Positions 1 through 6,941 of a stretch of DNA of 18,960 nt are shown here, one piece after another. The stretch lies in the NCBI GenBank assembly GCA_035280245.1, contig DATEGF010000222.1:1-18960 (forward strand), in the 5' to 3' direction. The stretch comes from DASZHJ01 sp035280245. Its GTDB lineage: Bacteria; Pseudomonadota; Alphaproteobacteria; ATCC43930; CGMCC-115725. The notes below the pieces were generated by a model. The model was not told where the DNA came from and did no database searches. It worked only from the letters and a program-made list of their open reading frames with translations. How positions within the stretch are numbered: the stretch's first letter is position 1; the number at the start of each line of letters is the position of its first letter. The position numbers and the translations under genes were made by a program.

Positions 1-202
1 TTCACGGTCGCGGGCAGCGGGAAGGTCCATCGCGCCGCTGCGACTCGACCCTTGGTTATCTACAGATCATCATTGTCTCGAAGACCGAGCAGCCATCGCA
101 GGGTAATAGGCTCGGCGAACTCCGCGAACCTGGCGGGCTGAGACCAGGGAGAGGCGGGGCGGCTCTGCGAACCGGCCACCCCGGATTTATTTTTGCGGGA
201 GA

Positions 203-796
203 TCAGTGCTTGGTCTGGAGCGACGCAGCCTGTGCAGCCAAAGCGGCAGTAGTCGCCGAGTCCAAGGTCACGCCAAGCTTGGCATCGAGAGCCGACACGG
301 TTCCCGACGTGATCCCCTTGTTCGCTGCTGCCGCGAGGGCCTGGGCCGCCGCAGTCTGATCTGCGGTGATCGTGGCCGCCGACGCTTTGTTGGTGATGTC
401 GAGCGCCAATTGGTTGACCGCAGTCTTGTACGCTGCGATCTGGCCCACGCGGGAGTTCGGTGCAGCATGCGCCAGAGCGGTCGTTGAGGCGTTGGAGGCG
501 TTCAACGCGCCGAGCGACGAAGCGGTAGCTCCGTTGCCCTTGCCTTGGCCACCCGCGTTGTTGGCGCCCGCATCGGCGCTCCCATGGCCGTTGCCGGCAC
601 CGTTCCCGTTGCCGCCGCCGTTCCCGTTACCACCACCATTGCCGCCGCCGTTGCCACCCCCACCGCCGCCTCCACCGCCGCCTCCACCTGCGGCAAAGGC
701 AGAATTAGCGACCTGTGTCATGGGCAATAAAGCCGTACTCGCAACCATCGCTGCCGCGAGCAGCACGACAGTCGTTCCGCGGTAGATCGCGCGCAT
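203..796 (-). CDS. Secreted Gly/Asn-rich low-complexity protein, unknown function
   Basis: A 197-aa protein that starts with a clear Sec-type signal peptide: basic MRAIYR, then a hydrophobic Leu/Ala stretch to about residue 28, with a likely cleavage near AFAA at about 33-36. Directly after it comes a run of 12 glycines, followed by degenerate GGGN/GNG units to about residue 85. The rest (about 90-197) is Ala/Thr/Ser-rich and looks helical, without cysteines. The ATG at 796 is supported by GGAGG seven bases upstream. The low-complexity tract is encoded by GGN-type codons and could slip during replication. No enzymatic motif is visible. It is probably an exported or surface-associated protein. 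I do not recognise a named family. Confidence 0.75.
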   Translation of the reverse strand: MRAIYRGTTVVLLAAAMVASTALLPMTQVANSAFAAGGGGGGGGGGGGNGGGNGGGNGNGGGNGNGAGNGHGSADAGANNAGGQGKGNGATASSLGALNASNASTTALAHAAPNSRVGQIAAYKTAVNQLALDITNKASAATITADQTAAAQALAAAANKGITSGTVSALDAKLGVTLDSATTAALAAQAASLQTKH

Positions 797-974
797 GAAT
801 TTTCCTCCGTAACCTCGACGCTACCCACCATCTAGCATGCTCGGCCCTTGGGTGAAGTGAGCTTTATCGGAGGGTATTCGCGAACTTGTTTCTTGAGTGT
901 TAGCGACTTGGCAAATTACACAGCAATTTCATGGACTCCGGCCGAATCCCTAACCATAAATCCGGTGGCTGGTG

Positions 975-1187
975 CTAGGGCTTCTTCGGCTTTTGGCCGG
1001 TATGCGCCTGCTGCTGGATGCACTGCTTGTAGGCATCACTCCCGCGCGCGAGGTTGCCGCACGCCTGGCCGGGTTTCTTGTTGCTCGCGGTCACCGCAGT
1101 ATCGTTCTTGGGCGCGGCCGATACGGCTGCCGGAACGAGAGGCATGAGGACCGCGAGCACGATTGCCGCGACGTGATGGAACTGCAT
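975..1187 (-). CDS. Small secreted two-cysteine peptide, unknown function
   Basis: A 70-aa protein with an N-terminal signal peptide (MQFHHVAAIVLAVLMPLVPA, cleavage probably after VSA near residue 24). The mature part is about 45 residues, Lys/Gln-rich, with two cysteines (in QACGN and KQCIQQ) that could form one disulfide in the periplasm. The C-terminus is basic (QKPKKP). The ATG is preceded by AAAGGAG with nine bases of spacing, a convincing ribosome site for so short a frame. It lies on the same strand as the Gly-rich secreted gene but 178 bases upstream of it, so co-transcription is uncertain. Function unknown. Confidence 0.6.
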   Translation of the reverse strand: MQFHHVAAIVLAVLMPLVPAAVSAAPKNDTAVTASNKKPGQACGNLARGSDAYKQCIQQQAHTGQKPKKP

Positions 1188-1286
1188 GGGTCAAGACTCC
1201 TTTGAGGTTTCTTCACAACCAAGAGCGCTCACCATAGGATGAAATTCCAATTAATAGTAACGCGCCGTCGTGGGTCCCTCCTCTCG

Positions 1287-1351
1287 GGCTAAGGCCGGGC
1301 TAATGATCTGCCCGCCTCTTGGGGCTTTGCCCCAATTAGCCCGGCTTAGCC
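1287..1351. repeat. Long imperfect hairpin with a nested stem-loop
   Basis: The left arm at 1287-1304 (GGCTAAGGCCGGGCTAAT) and the right arm at 1335-1351 (ATTAGCCCGGCTTAGCC) pair over 17 bp with one bulged G. The 30-base loop contains a second perfect hairpin, GGGGC-TTT-GCCCC at 1321-1333. The right arm is followed by TTTAAAG rather than a T-run, so it is not a classical intrinsic terminator. Neither neighbouring gene points into it. It may be a small palindromic mobile repeat or the core of a structured RNA. Confidence 0.6.
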
Positions 1352-1375
1352 TTTAAAGTGGTCATCCCTCACTGG

Positions 1376-1539
1376 TCAGTCCGAAGTGCCTAGTCCGGCA
1401 GCCTTCGGGTTCGCTTCCATCGAGTTCGCAAGCGCGTCGACTTGCGCCGCGAGGTCGAGGACGCAAGCTCCCTAAGCACAGCCGCTTGCTCGCGCAGCGT
1501 CGCGATCCGGTCGATTGCCCGCCCCTTGGTTTGGACCAC
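1376..1539 (-). pseudogene. Probable frameshifted remnant of a small coiled-coil protein gene
   Basis: On the minus strand, a frame from a GTG at 1539 reads KGRAIDRIATLREQAAVLREL, a heptad-like helical sequence. The adjacent frame continues with LDLAAQVDALANSME and then NPKAAGLGTSD before a TGA at 1376-1378. Joining the two needs a single frame change at about 1455-1475. Either half alone ends in an arginine-rich, unnatural-looking tail. There is no good ribosome site before the GTG and an in-frame TGA lies just upstream, so the 5' end may also be lost. Short helical proteins of this style occur in Rhizobiales genomes (from memory). The call rests on the protein-like look of both halves. Confidence 0.35.
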
Positions 1540-1773
1540 GTAAAACGATCATAGATGCCCGCGGTGCATCGGCAGGGTGCGAACGGTGCGATGCCGTACA
1601 TGGGCGCGATATTGCCGCCCGGTGACGCAAGCGTGCACCCATATTGGACATATCCGTGATGTCCGGTGGCATCTTCGAGGATTCACCAGCGGCGCCGCGA
1701 TAGTTTCCCGAGCGCCACTGTCAGACCGAGCGTGCATAAACAAGTTAATACGATGGCCCGACGGGAGGTATCG

Positions 1774-2136
1774 ATGGCTGAACATCAGATCGTCTCTCTC
1801 ACAGAGCCGAAAGACATCCCACTGCGCGCCCGTGTGAGCTTCAACAAGTTCGGCGTCAGGCTCGCTGGAAGCGTCGTGGGCATCTCCCACGATCGTCCCA
1901 TGCGCTATGACCTCAGGCTCGACAACGGCGCTCTCGTTTCCAACGTTCCGGAATCCGAAATCGATTCAGTCACGGACACGCTTGCATCGGCGCCGGAGGT
2001 CGCGGCATCCGGAAAGGCTCTTGTGGCGCTCCTCGGCGCGAAGAGCGCGGAAGGCACTCGCCCCGCCCTGGTGCACATTCTGCGCTCGCGTCGAAGACGG
2101 GCGCACCCGAGTGCTTTGCGTACGGGAGCGCGTTGA
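1774..2136 (+). CDS. Small hypothetical protein with an SH3/KOW-like N-terminal part
   Basis: The chosen ATG has GGGAGG five bases upstream (1763-1768) and yields 120 aa. An in-frame ATG at 1753 lacks a ribosome site. Residues about 15-60 (ARVSFNKFGVRLAGSVVGIS, then YDLRLDNG and VPESEID) alternate beta-type residues with glycines, as in small beta-barrel adaptor domains that begin with a V-x-F-x-K-x-G pattern. The C-terminal third turns basic (SRRRRAHPSALRTGAR) and looks less natural. In that region the +1 frame reads on to RVDLSRGF, so a late frameshift is possible. No signal peptide or membrane segment is visible, so it is probably cytoplasmic. Function unknown. Confidence 0.5.
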   Translation: MAEHQIVSLTEPKDIPLRARVSFNKFGVRLAGSVVGISHDRPMRYDLRLDNGALVSNVPESEIDSVTDTLASAPEVAASGKALVALLGAKSAEGTRPALVHILRSRRRRAHPSALRTGAR

Positions 2137-2284
2137 TCTCTCGCGAGGCTTCTAATGCCGGCCGGTAGCCGGTGTCTCGGCGGTGGGAACCGGAGCTAAG
2201 TGCGCGCCGCCTGCCGGATCATCGAGCGACTGCTTCAGACCAAAAGCTAACGCAAGCCGTGGATCAGGCGTTGCAAGGTCCTGG

Positions 2285-3433
2285 CTACCGGACTTGCCCC
2301 GCTCCATCCCAAAGCCGTCCTGGTCCGAGGTCGCCTTCGCTGACGCCGAGCTTTTTCACGTCAGCCGGCAGGCCCTCGCGCGTCGCAAGTCCGGCGGCGC
2401 AACGGGCGAGCCCGGCCGAGGTCTCGATGCCGTAGCCGCCCTGGCCCGCGAGCCAGAAGAAGCCCTCGACGTCGGGCGCGTAGCCGGCAACGGGCACGCG
2501 GTCGGCGACGAAGCTGCGCAAGCCCGCCCATTTCCGGATGATGCGGCGGATCGGCATGGTGGTGGCGCGCTCGATCCGCTCGACGGTGATGGCGACGTCG
2601 ATCTCCTCGGGCTGGGCGTCGGTGGGCGGTGACGGCGTCTCGTCGCCGGGTGAGCCCAAGATCGTCCCCGCGTCCGCCTTGAAATAGAACTGCTCCTCGG
2701 CATCGATTACCACGGGCCAGCTTGCGGTCTCCGTGCCCTGAGGCGGCGCAAAGGCGATTACCGTGCGGCGCTTCGGCACCAGGCCGATCGTCCGCGCGCC
2801 GATCCGCTCCGCCACCACATCCGCCCAGGCGCCCGCCGCATTGATCACCACGGGCGCCGCAAAATCGCCCGCCGGCGTGCGCACGCGCCACTTGCCCTCG
2901 TGTCGATCGAAAAACTCTGCCTCGGCGGACGTGACCACCTCGCCGCCCGCGGCCTTGAGCCCGCGCAGATAGCCCTGGTGGATCGCGTTCACGTCGAGCG
3001 AGAGGCAGTTGGGATCGAGGAAGGCGCCGCCCATATAATCGCGCCGCAGCACGGGGACGCGCGCGACGGCCTCCTCAACCGAGACCTCGTGGATCGCGGG
3101 CGAGAGCGGCTGCACCGCGGCGAGCTCCGCCGCCAGCAGGTGCCGCTGGTCGGCGCGCCCGACGAACATGAGGCCGTGCGGCTGATAGAGCGGCACGTCG
3201 GTAAAGCCCTCCGGCGGATGCTGGAAGAAGGGCCCGCCCGCGATCACGAGCGCGCGCACGGGCCGCGGGCCATAAGCCTCGGTGTAGACCGCAACGGAGC
3301 GCCCGGTCGTGTGATAGCCCGGTTGCTCCTCGCGCTCGAGCATGATCACCTTGTGCGTCCTCGCGAGGAAATAACCGGCCGAAGAACCGGCGATGCCGGC
3401 GCCCACGATCAGGAAATCGCACTCTCGCGTCAT
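2285..3433 (-). CDS. FAD-dependent D-amino-acid dehydrogenase, DauA-like
   Basis: A 382-aa DAO-fold flavoprotein expected to oxidise an amine or D-amino acid to the imino acid and pass electrons to a quinone or other acceptor. The FAD dinucleotide motif GAGIAG lies at 11-16 and is followed by LERE at 32-35. Collinear similarity to Pseudomonas D-arginine dehydrogenase is extensive when recalled from memory: QPGYHTTGRS (37-46), IHQGYLRGLK (151-160), VINAAGAWAD (196-205), WAGLRSFVAD (302-311) and GGYGIETSA (332-340). The residues that bind the substrate carboxylate and shape the pocket are kept (Tyr54, Arg223, Tyr250, Arg306). The position of DauA His48 is Val49, and that of DauA Glu87, which contacts the arginine guanidinium, is Leu88. 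It follows the ADH gene by 10 bases, so it is very probably in the same operon. The substrate is probably not D-arginine. Confidence 0.88.
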   Translation of the reverse strand: MTRECDFLIVGAGIAGSSAGYFLARTHKVIMLEREEQPGYHTTGRSVAVYTEAYGPRPVRALVIAGGPFFQHPPEGFTDVPLYQPHGLMFVGRADQRHLLAAELAAVQPLSPAIHEVSVEEAVARVPVLRRDYMGGAFLDPNCLSLDVNAIHQGYLRGLKAAGGEVVTSAEAEFFDRHEGKWRVRTPAGDFAAPVVINAAGAWADVVAERIGARTIGLVPKRRTVIAFAPPQGTETASWPVVIDAEEQFYFKADAGTILGSPGDETPSPPTDAQPEEIDVAITVERIERATTMPIRRIIRKWAGLRSFVADRVPVAGYAPDVEGFFWLAGQGGYGIETSAGLARCAAGLATREGLPADVKKLGVSEGDLGPGRLWDGAGQVR

Positions 3434-3443
3434 CCGGCGATCG

Positions 3444-4529
3444 TCACGCTGCGAAATCGATCAGCTGGCGGACGGGCGCCCCCGACTTCAACGCCGCGAA
3501 TCCCTGGTTGATCTCGCCGAGCGTGATGCGCCCGGAAATCAGGTGATCGAGCTTGAGCTTGCCTTGCCGGTAGAAGGACAGCAGCCGCGGCATGTCGACC
3601 CGGAACCGGTTGCTGCCCATCGAGGTGCCCTGGATCTTGCGGTCGCGCAGGAAGTCGAAGCCGTGCAGCTCGATCTTCACGCCATAGGGCACCATGCCGA
3701 TGATGGTCGCGGTGCCGCCGGGGCGCAGCATGGCAAACGCCTGCTCGGCGGTCGCCTTGGTGCCGAGCGCCTCGAAGGCGTAGTGCACGCCGCCGCCGGT
3801 CAGCTCCTTCACGTGCCCGACCGGATCCAGGTTGCTCGCGTTGACGGTGTCGGTCGCCCCCATGGCGCGCGCGAGCTCGAGCTTCGAGGCGAGCGTGTCG
3901 ATGGCGATGATCCGCTCGGCGCCCGCCAGCTGAGCGCCGCTGATGCTCGAGAGCCCGACCCCACCGCAGCCGATCACGGCGACCGTGGTGCCGGGCTCGA
4001 CCTTGGCGGCGTTGAAGACGGCGCCAACGCCCGTGATGACGCCGCACCCGACGAGCGCCGCGCGATCGAGCGGGACGTCCTTGTCGATCTTCACGATCGC
4101 ATTCTCGTGGACCAGCATGTGATCGGCGAAGGACGACAGGTTCATGAACTGATGCAGCACCTCGCCCTTCCAGCTGAGCCGCCGCGCCGCGCCGGGCAGC
4201 ATCTTCACGTCGGTATTCTCGCAGAGGTTCGGATGACCGGTGACGCATTGCGAGCAGGTGCCGCAGAACACGGAAAGGCAAGTGACGACGTGGTCGCCGG
4301 GCCGCACGTGGGTGACGTCGGCGCCCACCGCCTCGACAACCGCCGAGCTCTCGTGGCCCAGCACGCAGGGCAGCGGATAGGGATAAAGCCCCTCGATGAA
4401 GTGCAGATCGCTGTGGCAGAGCCCGGCGAAGGCGGTGCGCAGCAGCACCTCGCGATTGCCGGGCTTGGCCAACGCCACCTCCTCGATCGTGAGCGGCTGA
4501 TTCTGCGCGTGCAGGACTGCTGCCTTCAT
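3444..4529 (-). CDS. Zinc-dependent, NAD-linked alcohol dehydrogenase (MDR family)
   Basis: The ATG at 4529 is preceded by AGGGAGG with five bases of spacing and gives 361 aa. An upstream in-frame start would add 20 unlikely residues. The catalytic zinc set is Cys38 (GLCHSD), His59-Glu60 (GHE) and Cys162 (GCGVITG). The structural zinc lobe is Cys89, Cys92, Cys95 and Cys103 in C-x2-C-x2-C-x7-C spacing. The Rossmann motif GCGGVG is at 187-192, and Asp211 at the end of beta-2 indicates NAD over NADP. Length and motifs match the class III-like/AdhD group, cytosolic enzymes that interconvert alcohols and aldehydes. The gene leads directly into the D-amino-acid dehydrogenase. Its 5' region carries the 201-bp palindrome 31 bases upstream of the start. 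The substrate cannot be read from the sequence. Confidence 0.92.
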   Translation of the reverse strand: MKAAVLHAQNQPLTIEEVALAKPGNREVLLRTAFAGLCHSDLHFIEGLYPYPLPCVLGHESSAVVEAVGADVTHVRPGDHVVTCLSVFCGTCSQCVTGHPNLCENTDVKMLPGAARRLSWKGEVLHQFMNLSSFADHMLVHENAIVKIDKDVPLDRAALVGCGVITGVGAVFNAAKVEPGTTVAVIGCGGVGLSSISGAQLAGAERIIAIDTLASKLELARAMGATDTVNASNLDPVGHVKELTGGGVHYAFEALGTKATAEQAFAMLRPGGTATIIGMVPYGVKIELHGFDFLRDRKIQGTSMGSNRFRVDMPRLLSFYRQGKLKLDHLISGRITLGEINQGFAALKSGAPVRQLIDFAA

Positions 4530-4560
4530 CGCATCCTCCCTGGAACGAGTTTTGTCGATG

Positions 4561-4761
4561 CTAGAGTCTGATCCGCCTGCATCGACCAAGGTGCGTCCTT
4601 CGACGCGCTCCCTGTGGTCGCTTGCTCAGGATGAGGTGAAGTTGTTCTGGCAGAAAGAAAACCCCCTCATCCTGAGCAAGCGAGCGTTGCGAGCGCCCTC
4701 ATGGTGAGCTTGTCGAACCACGAAGGACGCACTGATTCAAGCCAAGCGGACCAGACTCTAG
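4561..4761. repeat. 201-bp palindromic MITE/REP-like element with CTAG ends
   Basis: The outer termini CTAGAGTCTG (4561-4570) and CAGACTCTAG (4752-4761) are perfect inverted repeats, and the similarity extends imperfectly inward. A second perfect pair is GTGCGTCCTTCG (4591-4602) with CGAAGGACGCAC (4721-4732). A third is a 19-bp pair, 4618-4636 with 4665-4683, built on CTTGCTCAGGATGAGG. The element carries no coding frame, so any mobility would be driven in trans. CTAG at both ends could be a target duplication or part of the inverted repeats. A partial second copy lies at 18796-18834. Similar palindromes are widespread between genes in Rhizobiales (general recollection). Confidence 0.75.
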
Positions 4762-4784
4762 TAAGCGGCCCTGACGAGGTCTAG

Positions 4785-4834
4785 CTCTGGTGAAGGCAGA
4801 GGTCCCGTGAGTTCGAATCCCTACTCCCGCGCCA
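4785..4834 (+). pseudogene. tRNA 3'-half-like remnant
   Basis: The spacing is that of a tRNA from the anticodon arm onward: CTCTG-GTGAAGG-CAGAG (4785-4801, perfect 5-bp stem, 7-base loop, T33, GAA at anticodon positions), a 5-base variable region, a T-arm with loop TTCGAAT (4812-4818), a 7-base acceptor strand CTCCCGC (4824-4830), discriminator G and an encoded CCA (4832-4834). The T-stem has three mismatches, and the 5' partner GCGGGAG and D-arm are absent upstream. It cannot be a working tRNA. It may be a leftover of an integration site or a degraded tRNA. Coincidence is not excluded. Confidence 0.35.
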
Positions 4835-4872
4835 CTAACGAAAACGGCTTGTGCCGCCACCGAGGCGATGGA

Positions 4873-5295
4873 TCACGGCAGCTTGGTCACGGCGGTCAGG
4901 TTCATCGTGAGAAGCACGCCCGGCTTCGGAAGCTCCCGCACCGAGAACACCGTGCGAGCCGGCCTGTGGTTTCCCATCATCTCAATGTAGGCCGCATTCA
5001 TGGCCTCGAAATCGGACATGCTCTGCAGAAAGACGTTGACGTGGACAACGTGGTCGAGATCCGAGCCGACGGCCTCGAGCATGATTTTGAAAGATTTCAA
5101 GATTTGCAGGGTTTGAGCGCCAACGTCCGAGCCCGCCAACTGACCCGTTGACGGGTCGACGCCCGCGGTCCCGCCAATCCAGATGTGCTCGCCAACTTTC
5201 GCAACGTGGCTATAGGGGCCGATCGGCGTCGGCGTGTTCGGTGGCGTAAGTGTTTCGACGCGCGATTTCAAAGTATGGCTCAGTTTGGCCGCCAA
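4873..5295 (-). CDS. RidA/YjgF/YER057c-family protein
   Basis: A 140-aa protein with the family layout: PIGPYSH (24-30), GVDPSTG (45-51) and the C-terminal RPARTVFSVRELPKPG (111-126). Arg114 matches the catalytic Arg105 of E. coli RidA, which binds the carboxylate of enamine/imine substrates. The position of E. coli Glu120 is Asn132 here, which places it outside strict RidA. The family forms cytosolic trimers that hydrolyse reactive imines released by PLP or flavin enzymes. The aminotransferase upstream and the D-amino-acid dehydrogenase downstream both make such chemistry plausible. Both candidate starts are TTG: the one at 5295, and one at 5271 giving MKSRVETLTPP, which fits family N-termini better. 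Neither has a good ribosome site. Confidence 0.88.
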   Translation of the reverse strand: MAAKLSHTLKSRVETLTPPNTPTPIGPYSHVAKVGEHIWIGGTAGVDPSTGQLAGSDVGAQTLQILKSFKIMLEAVGSDLDHVVHVNVFLQSMSDFEAMNAAYIEMMGNHRPARTVFSVRELPKPGVLLTMNLTAVTKLP

Positions 5296-5358
5296 GGACC
5301 AAGGCTCGAGCGCGCCCGCGTGAGCGAGCGCCGCCGCTAACCTTCGATCGGAGCGAGC

Positions 5359-6771
5359 TTACTGATCGGCGAGCTCACGCAGCTCTGGCGTCGCGGCCTT
5401 GAGGGCGCGCGCGTAGCGCTCGATGCCCTCGTCGACCTCGGCCTTGGTGATCGGGAGCGGGGGCGAGAAGGAATTGACCGCGACATAGGGCAGCGGGCGC
5501 GTCATGACCCCCTGCTCCAGCGCCAGCTTCGAGACGAGTCTATGCGGCGTCGCCTTCGGGTCGAAGAAGCGCTTGGCTTTCTTGTCGGCGACGAACTCGA
5601 CCGCCATCATGAGTCCCGCGCCGTGCACGCTGCCGACGAAGGGGTTGTCGCCGATCCGCTCCTTGAGACGTTGCAGCATGTAGGAGCCGACCGTCGCGGC
5701 ATTCTCGACCATGCCCTCGCGCTCCATGATATCGAGGTTGACGAGACCCATGGCGGCGCCGACGGGGTGGCCCGAATAGGTGAAGCCATGCATGACCGGT
5801 CCGTACTCCGGCGAGCCCGCCTCCAGCACCTTCCAGATCTTGTCGGAGATCACCGACGCCGAGACCGGGAAGTAGGCGCTGGTGATGCCTTTGGCGAGCG
5901 TCACGAGGTCGGGCTTCAGCTTGTAATATCCGGTCCCGAACCAGGAGCCGAGCCGGCCGAAGCCCGTGATGACCTCGTCGGCGATGAAGAGAATGTCGTT
6001 CTCCTTGAGGACCTGCTGCAGCTGCTCGAAGTAGCCTTTGGGCGGCAGGAAGACGCCGCCCGTCCCCATCACCGGCTCGGCGATGAAGGCCGCGATCGTG
6101 TCGGCTCCCTCGCGCTCGATCAGGTCCTTGATCTCCTGGATGAGGCGGGCGGTGAAGGCCTCCTCGCTCTCGCCAGCCTGGCCGTAGCGGTAATAGTGCG
6201 GGCATGAGACGTGGAAGATGCCCTCGATCGGCATGTCGAAAGCCCTGTGGTAGGCCGCGATGCCGGTCATGCTGCCCGCGGCGAAGGTCACCCCGTGATA
6301 GGCGCCCTGGCGCGAGATGATCTTCTTCTTCTCCGGCTTGCCGCGGAGGTTGTTGTAGTAGCGGACGAGCTTGAAGTTCGTCTCATTGGCGTCCGAGCCC
6401 GAGGTGCCGAAGAACACCTTCGAGAGATGGCCGGCGCCCGCCTTCTCTCGAAACAGCGTCAACACGCGATCGGCGAGACGGATCGCGGCCTCGTTCGAGG
6501 ACGAGCCGAAGAGATGATAGTAGCTGAGCTCCTGCACGGCCTTCTTCGCCGCCTCGGCGAGCTCGGTCCGCCCGTAGCCGATGTTGACGCACCAGAGGCC
6601 GGCGCCGAAGTCGATGAGATCGCGGCCCCGCTGATCCTTGACGCGCGTGCCGCGGCCGTCGGAGACGATCATCGGCCCGTTCTTGAGGTGATCCACGATC
6701 GAGGTCGCGGGGTGGAACAGGCTCTGCTTGTCCATCTCCTCGAGGGAGAAGTTGCGCGTGATCTCGGTCAT
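5359..6771 (-). CDS. Class III PLP-dependent omega-aminotransferase
   Basis: The ATG at 6771 has GAGGAGG seven bases upstream. An upstream start would add 13 residues. The 470-aa protein has the fold-type I pattern: GLWCVNIGYGR (58-68), GTSGSDANE (122-130, phosphate binding), AYHG (157-160), AEPVMGTGG (231-239), IADEVITGFGR (263-273, Asp265 to the PLP nitrogen) and LAKG with the Schiff-base Lys294. Trp60 and Arg425 (in GVMTRPLP) match the active-site Trp60 and switch Arg416 of the Chromobacterium omega-transaminase as I recall it. This suggests amine or omega-amino acid donors and a keto acid such as pyruvate as acceptor. The RidA-family gene follows after 63 bases on the same strand, and the BVMO gene diverges across 170 bases. 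The exact amine is unknown. Confidence 0.92.
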   Translation of the reverse strand: MTEITRNFSLEEMDKQSLFHPATSIVDHLKNGPMIVSDGRGTRVKDQRGRDLIDFGAGLWCVNIGYGRTELAEAAKKAVQELSYYHLFGSSSNEAAIRLADRVLTLFREKAGAGHLSKVFFGTSGSDANETNFKLVRYYNNLRGKPEKKKIISRQGAYHGVTFAAGSMTGIAAYHRAFDMPIEGIFHVSCPHYYRYGQAGESEEAFTARLIQEIKDLIEREGADTIAAFIAEPVMGTGGVFLPPKGYFEQLQQVLKENDILFIADEVITGFGRLGSWFGTGYYKLKPDLVTLAKGITSAYFPVSASVISDKIWKVLEAGSPEYGPVMHGFTYSGHPVGAAMGLVNLDIMEREGMVENAATVGSYMLQRLKERIGDNPFVGSVHGAGLMMAVEFVADKKAKRFFDPKATPHRLVSKLALEQGVMTRPLPYVAVNSFSPPLPITKAEVDEGIERYARALKAATPELRELADQ

Positions 6772-6941
6772 CGTGTGTCCTCCTCGGCTGCGCGGCAGTC
6801 TCACCGCCAAACTCTAGACACCACTATGCACCATGCCGCCAGCCCTTCAAACAATCTGAGACTGCAGGCCGGCGCCCGCTCTACGAGTTTCACGCCTATT
6901 CCCGGCGGTTCCCGTGTATCCTGGTCCGCAGGCTCAAAATC

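Larger units (their letters stand above)
1188..1773. other. Gene-poor stretch with a hairpin and a gene remnant
   Basis: This 586-base interval has no intact gene that I can support. It holds an AT-rich patch just upstream of the small secreted gene (about 1228-1260, probably its promoter region), the long hairpin at 1287-1351 and the frameshifted remnant at 1376-1539. From about 1540 to 1750 I see only short overlapping frames without ribosome sites. Confidence 0.6.
4530..4872. other. Gene-free stretch with a palindromic element and a tRNA-like remnant
   Basis: These 343 bases separate the ADH gene from the RidA-family gene. They contain the palindromic element at 4561-4761 and, directly behind it, a sequence with the geometry of a tRNA 3' half (4785-4834). 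No ribosome site or protein-like frame is seen. Confidence 0.7.

Noticed and set aside
500..700. Short GGN/GNG-type repeats looked like a possible CRISPR or tandem array.
   Set aside because: The repeats are codon-scale, have no spacers and fall inside the Gly-rich tract of a signal-peptide protein.
1287..1351. An intrinsic terminator for a flanking gene.
   Set aside because: Both neighbouring genes start, rather than end, towards this interval, and no T-run follows the stem on either strand.
3393..4571. A 392-codon open frame on the plus strand opposite the ADH gene.
   Set aside because: It is antisense to a well-supported zinc ADH, has the Arg/His/Glu/Ala-rich composition of a GC-rich shadow frame, and has no recognisable motif.
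4785..4834. A functional tRNA-Phe (GAA in the anticodon position).
   Set aside because: The D-arm and 5' acceptor strand are absent, the T-stem has three mismatches, and loop positions 32, 37 and 38 are atypical, so only a remnant can be claimed.
6796..6864. An 8-bp inverted repeat CAGTCTCA/TGAGACTG with 53 bases between, in the aminotransferase-BVMO gap.
   Set aside because: The arms are short and far apart for an operator, and chance occurrence is likely; no second copy was seen.
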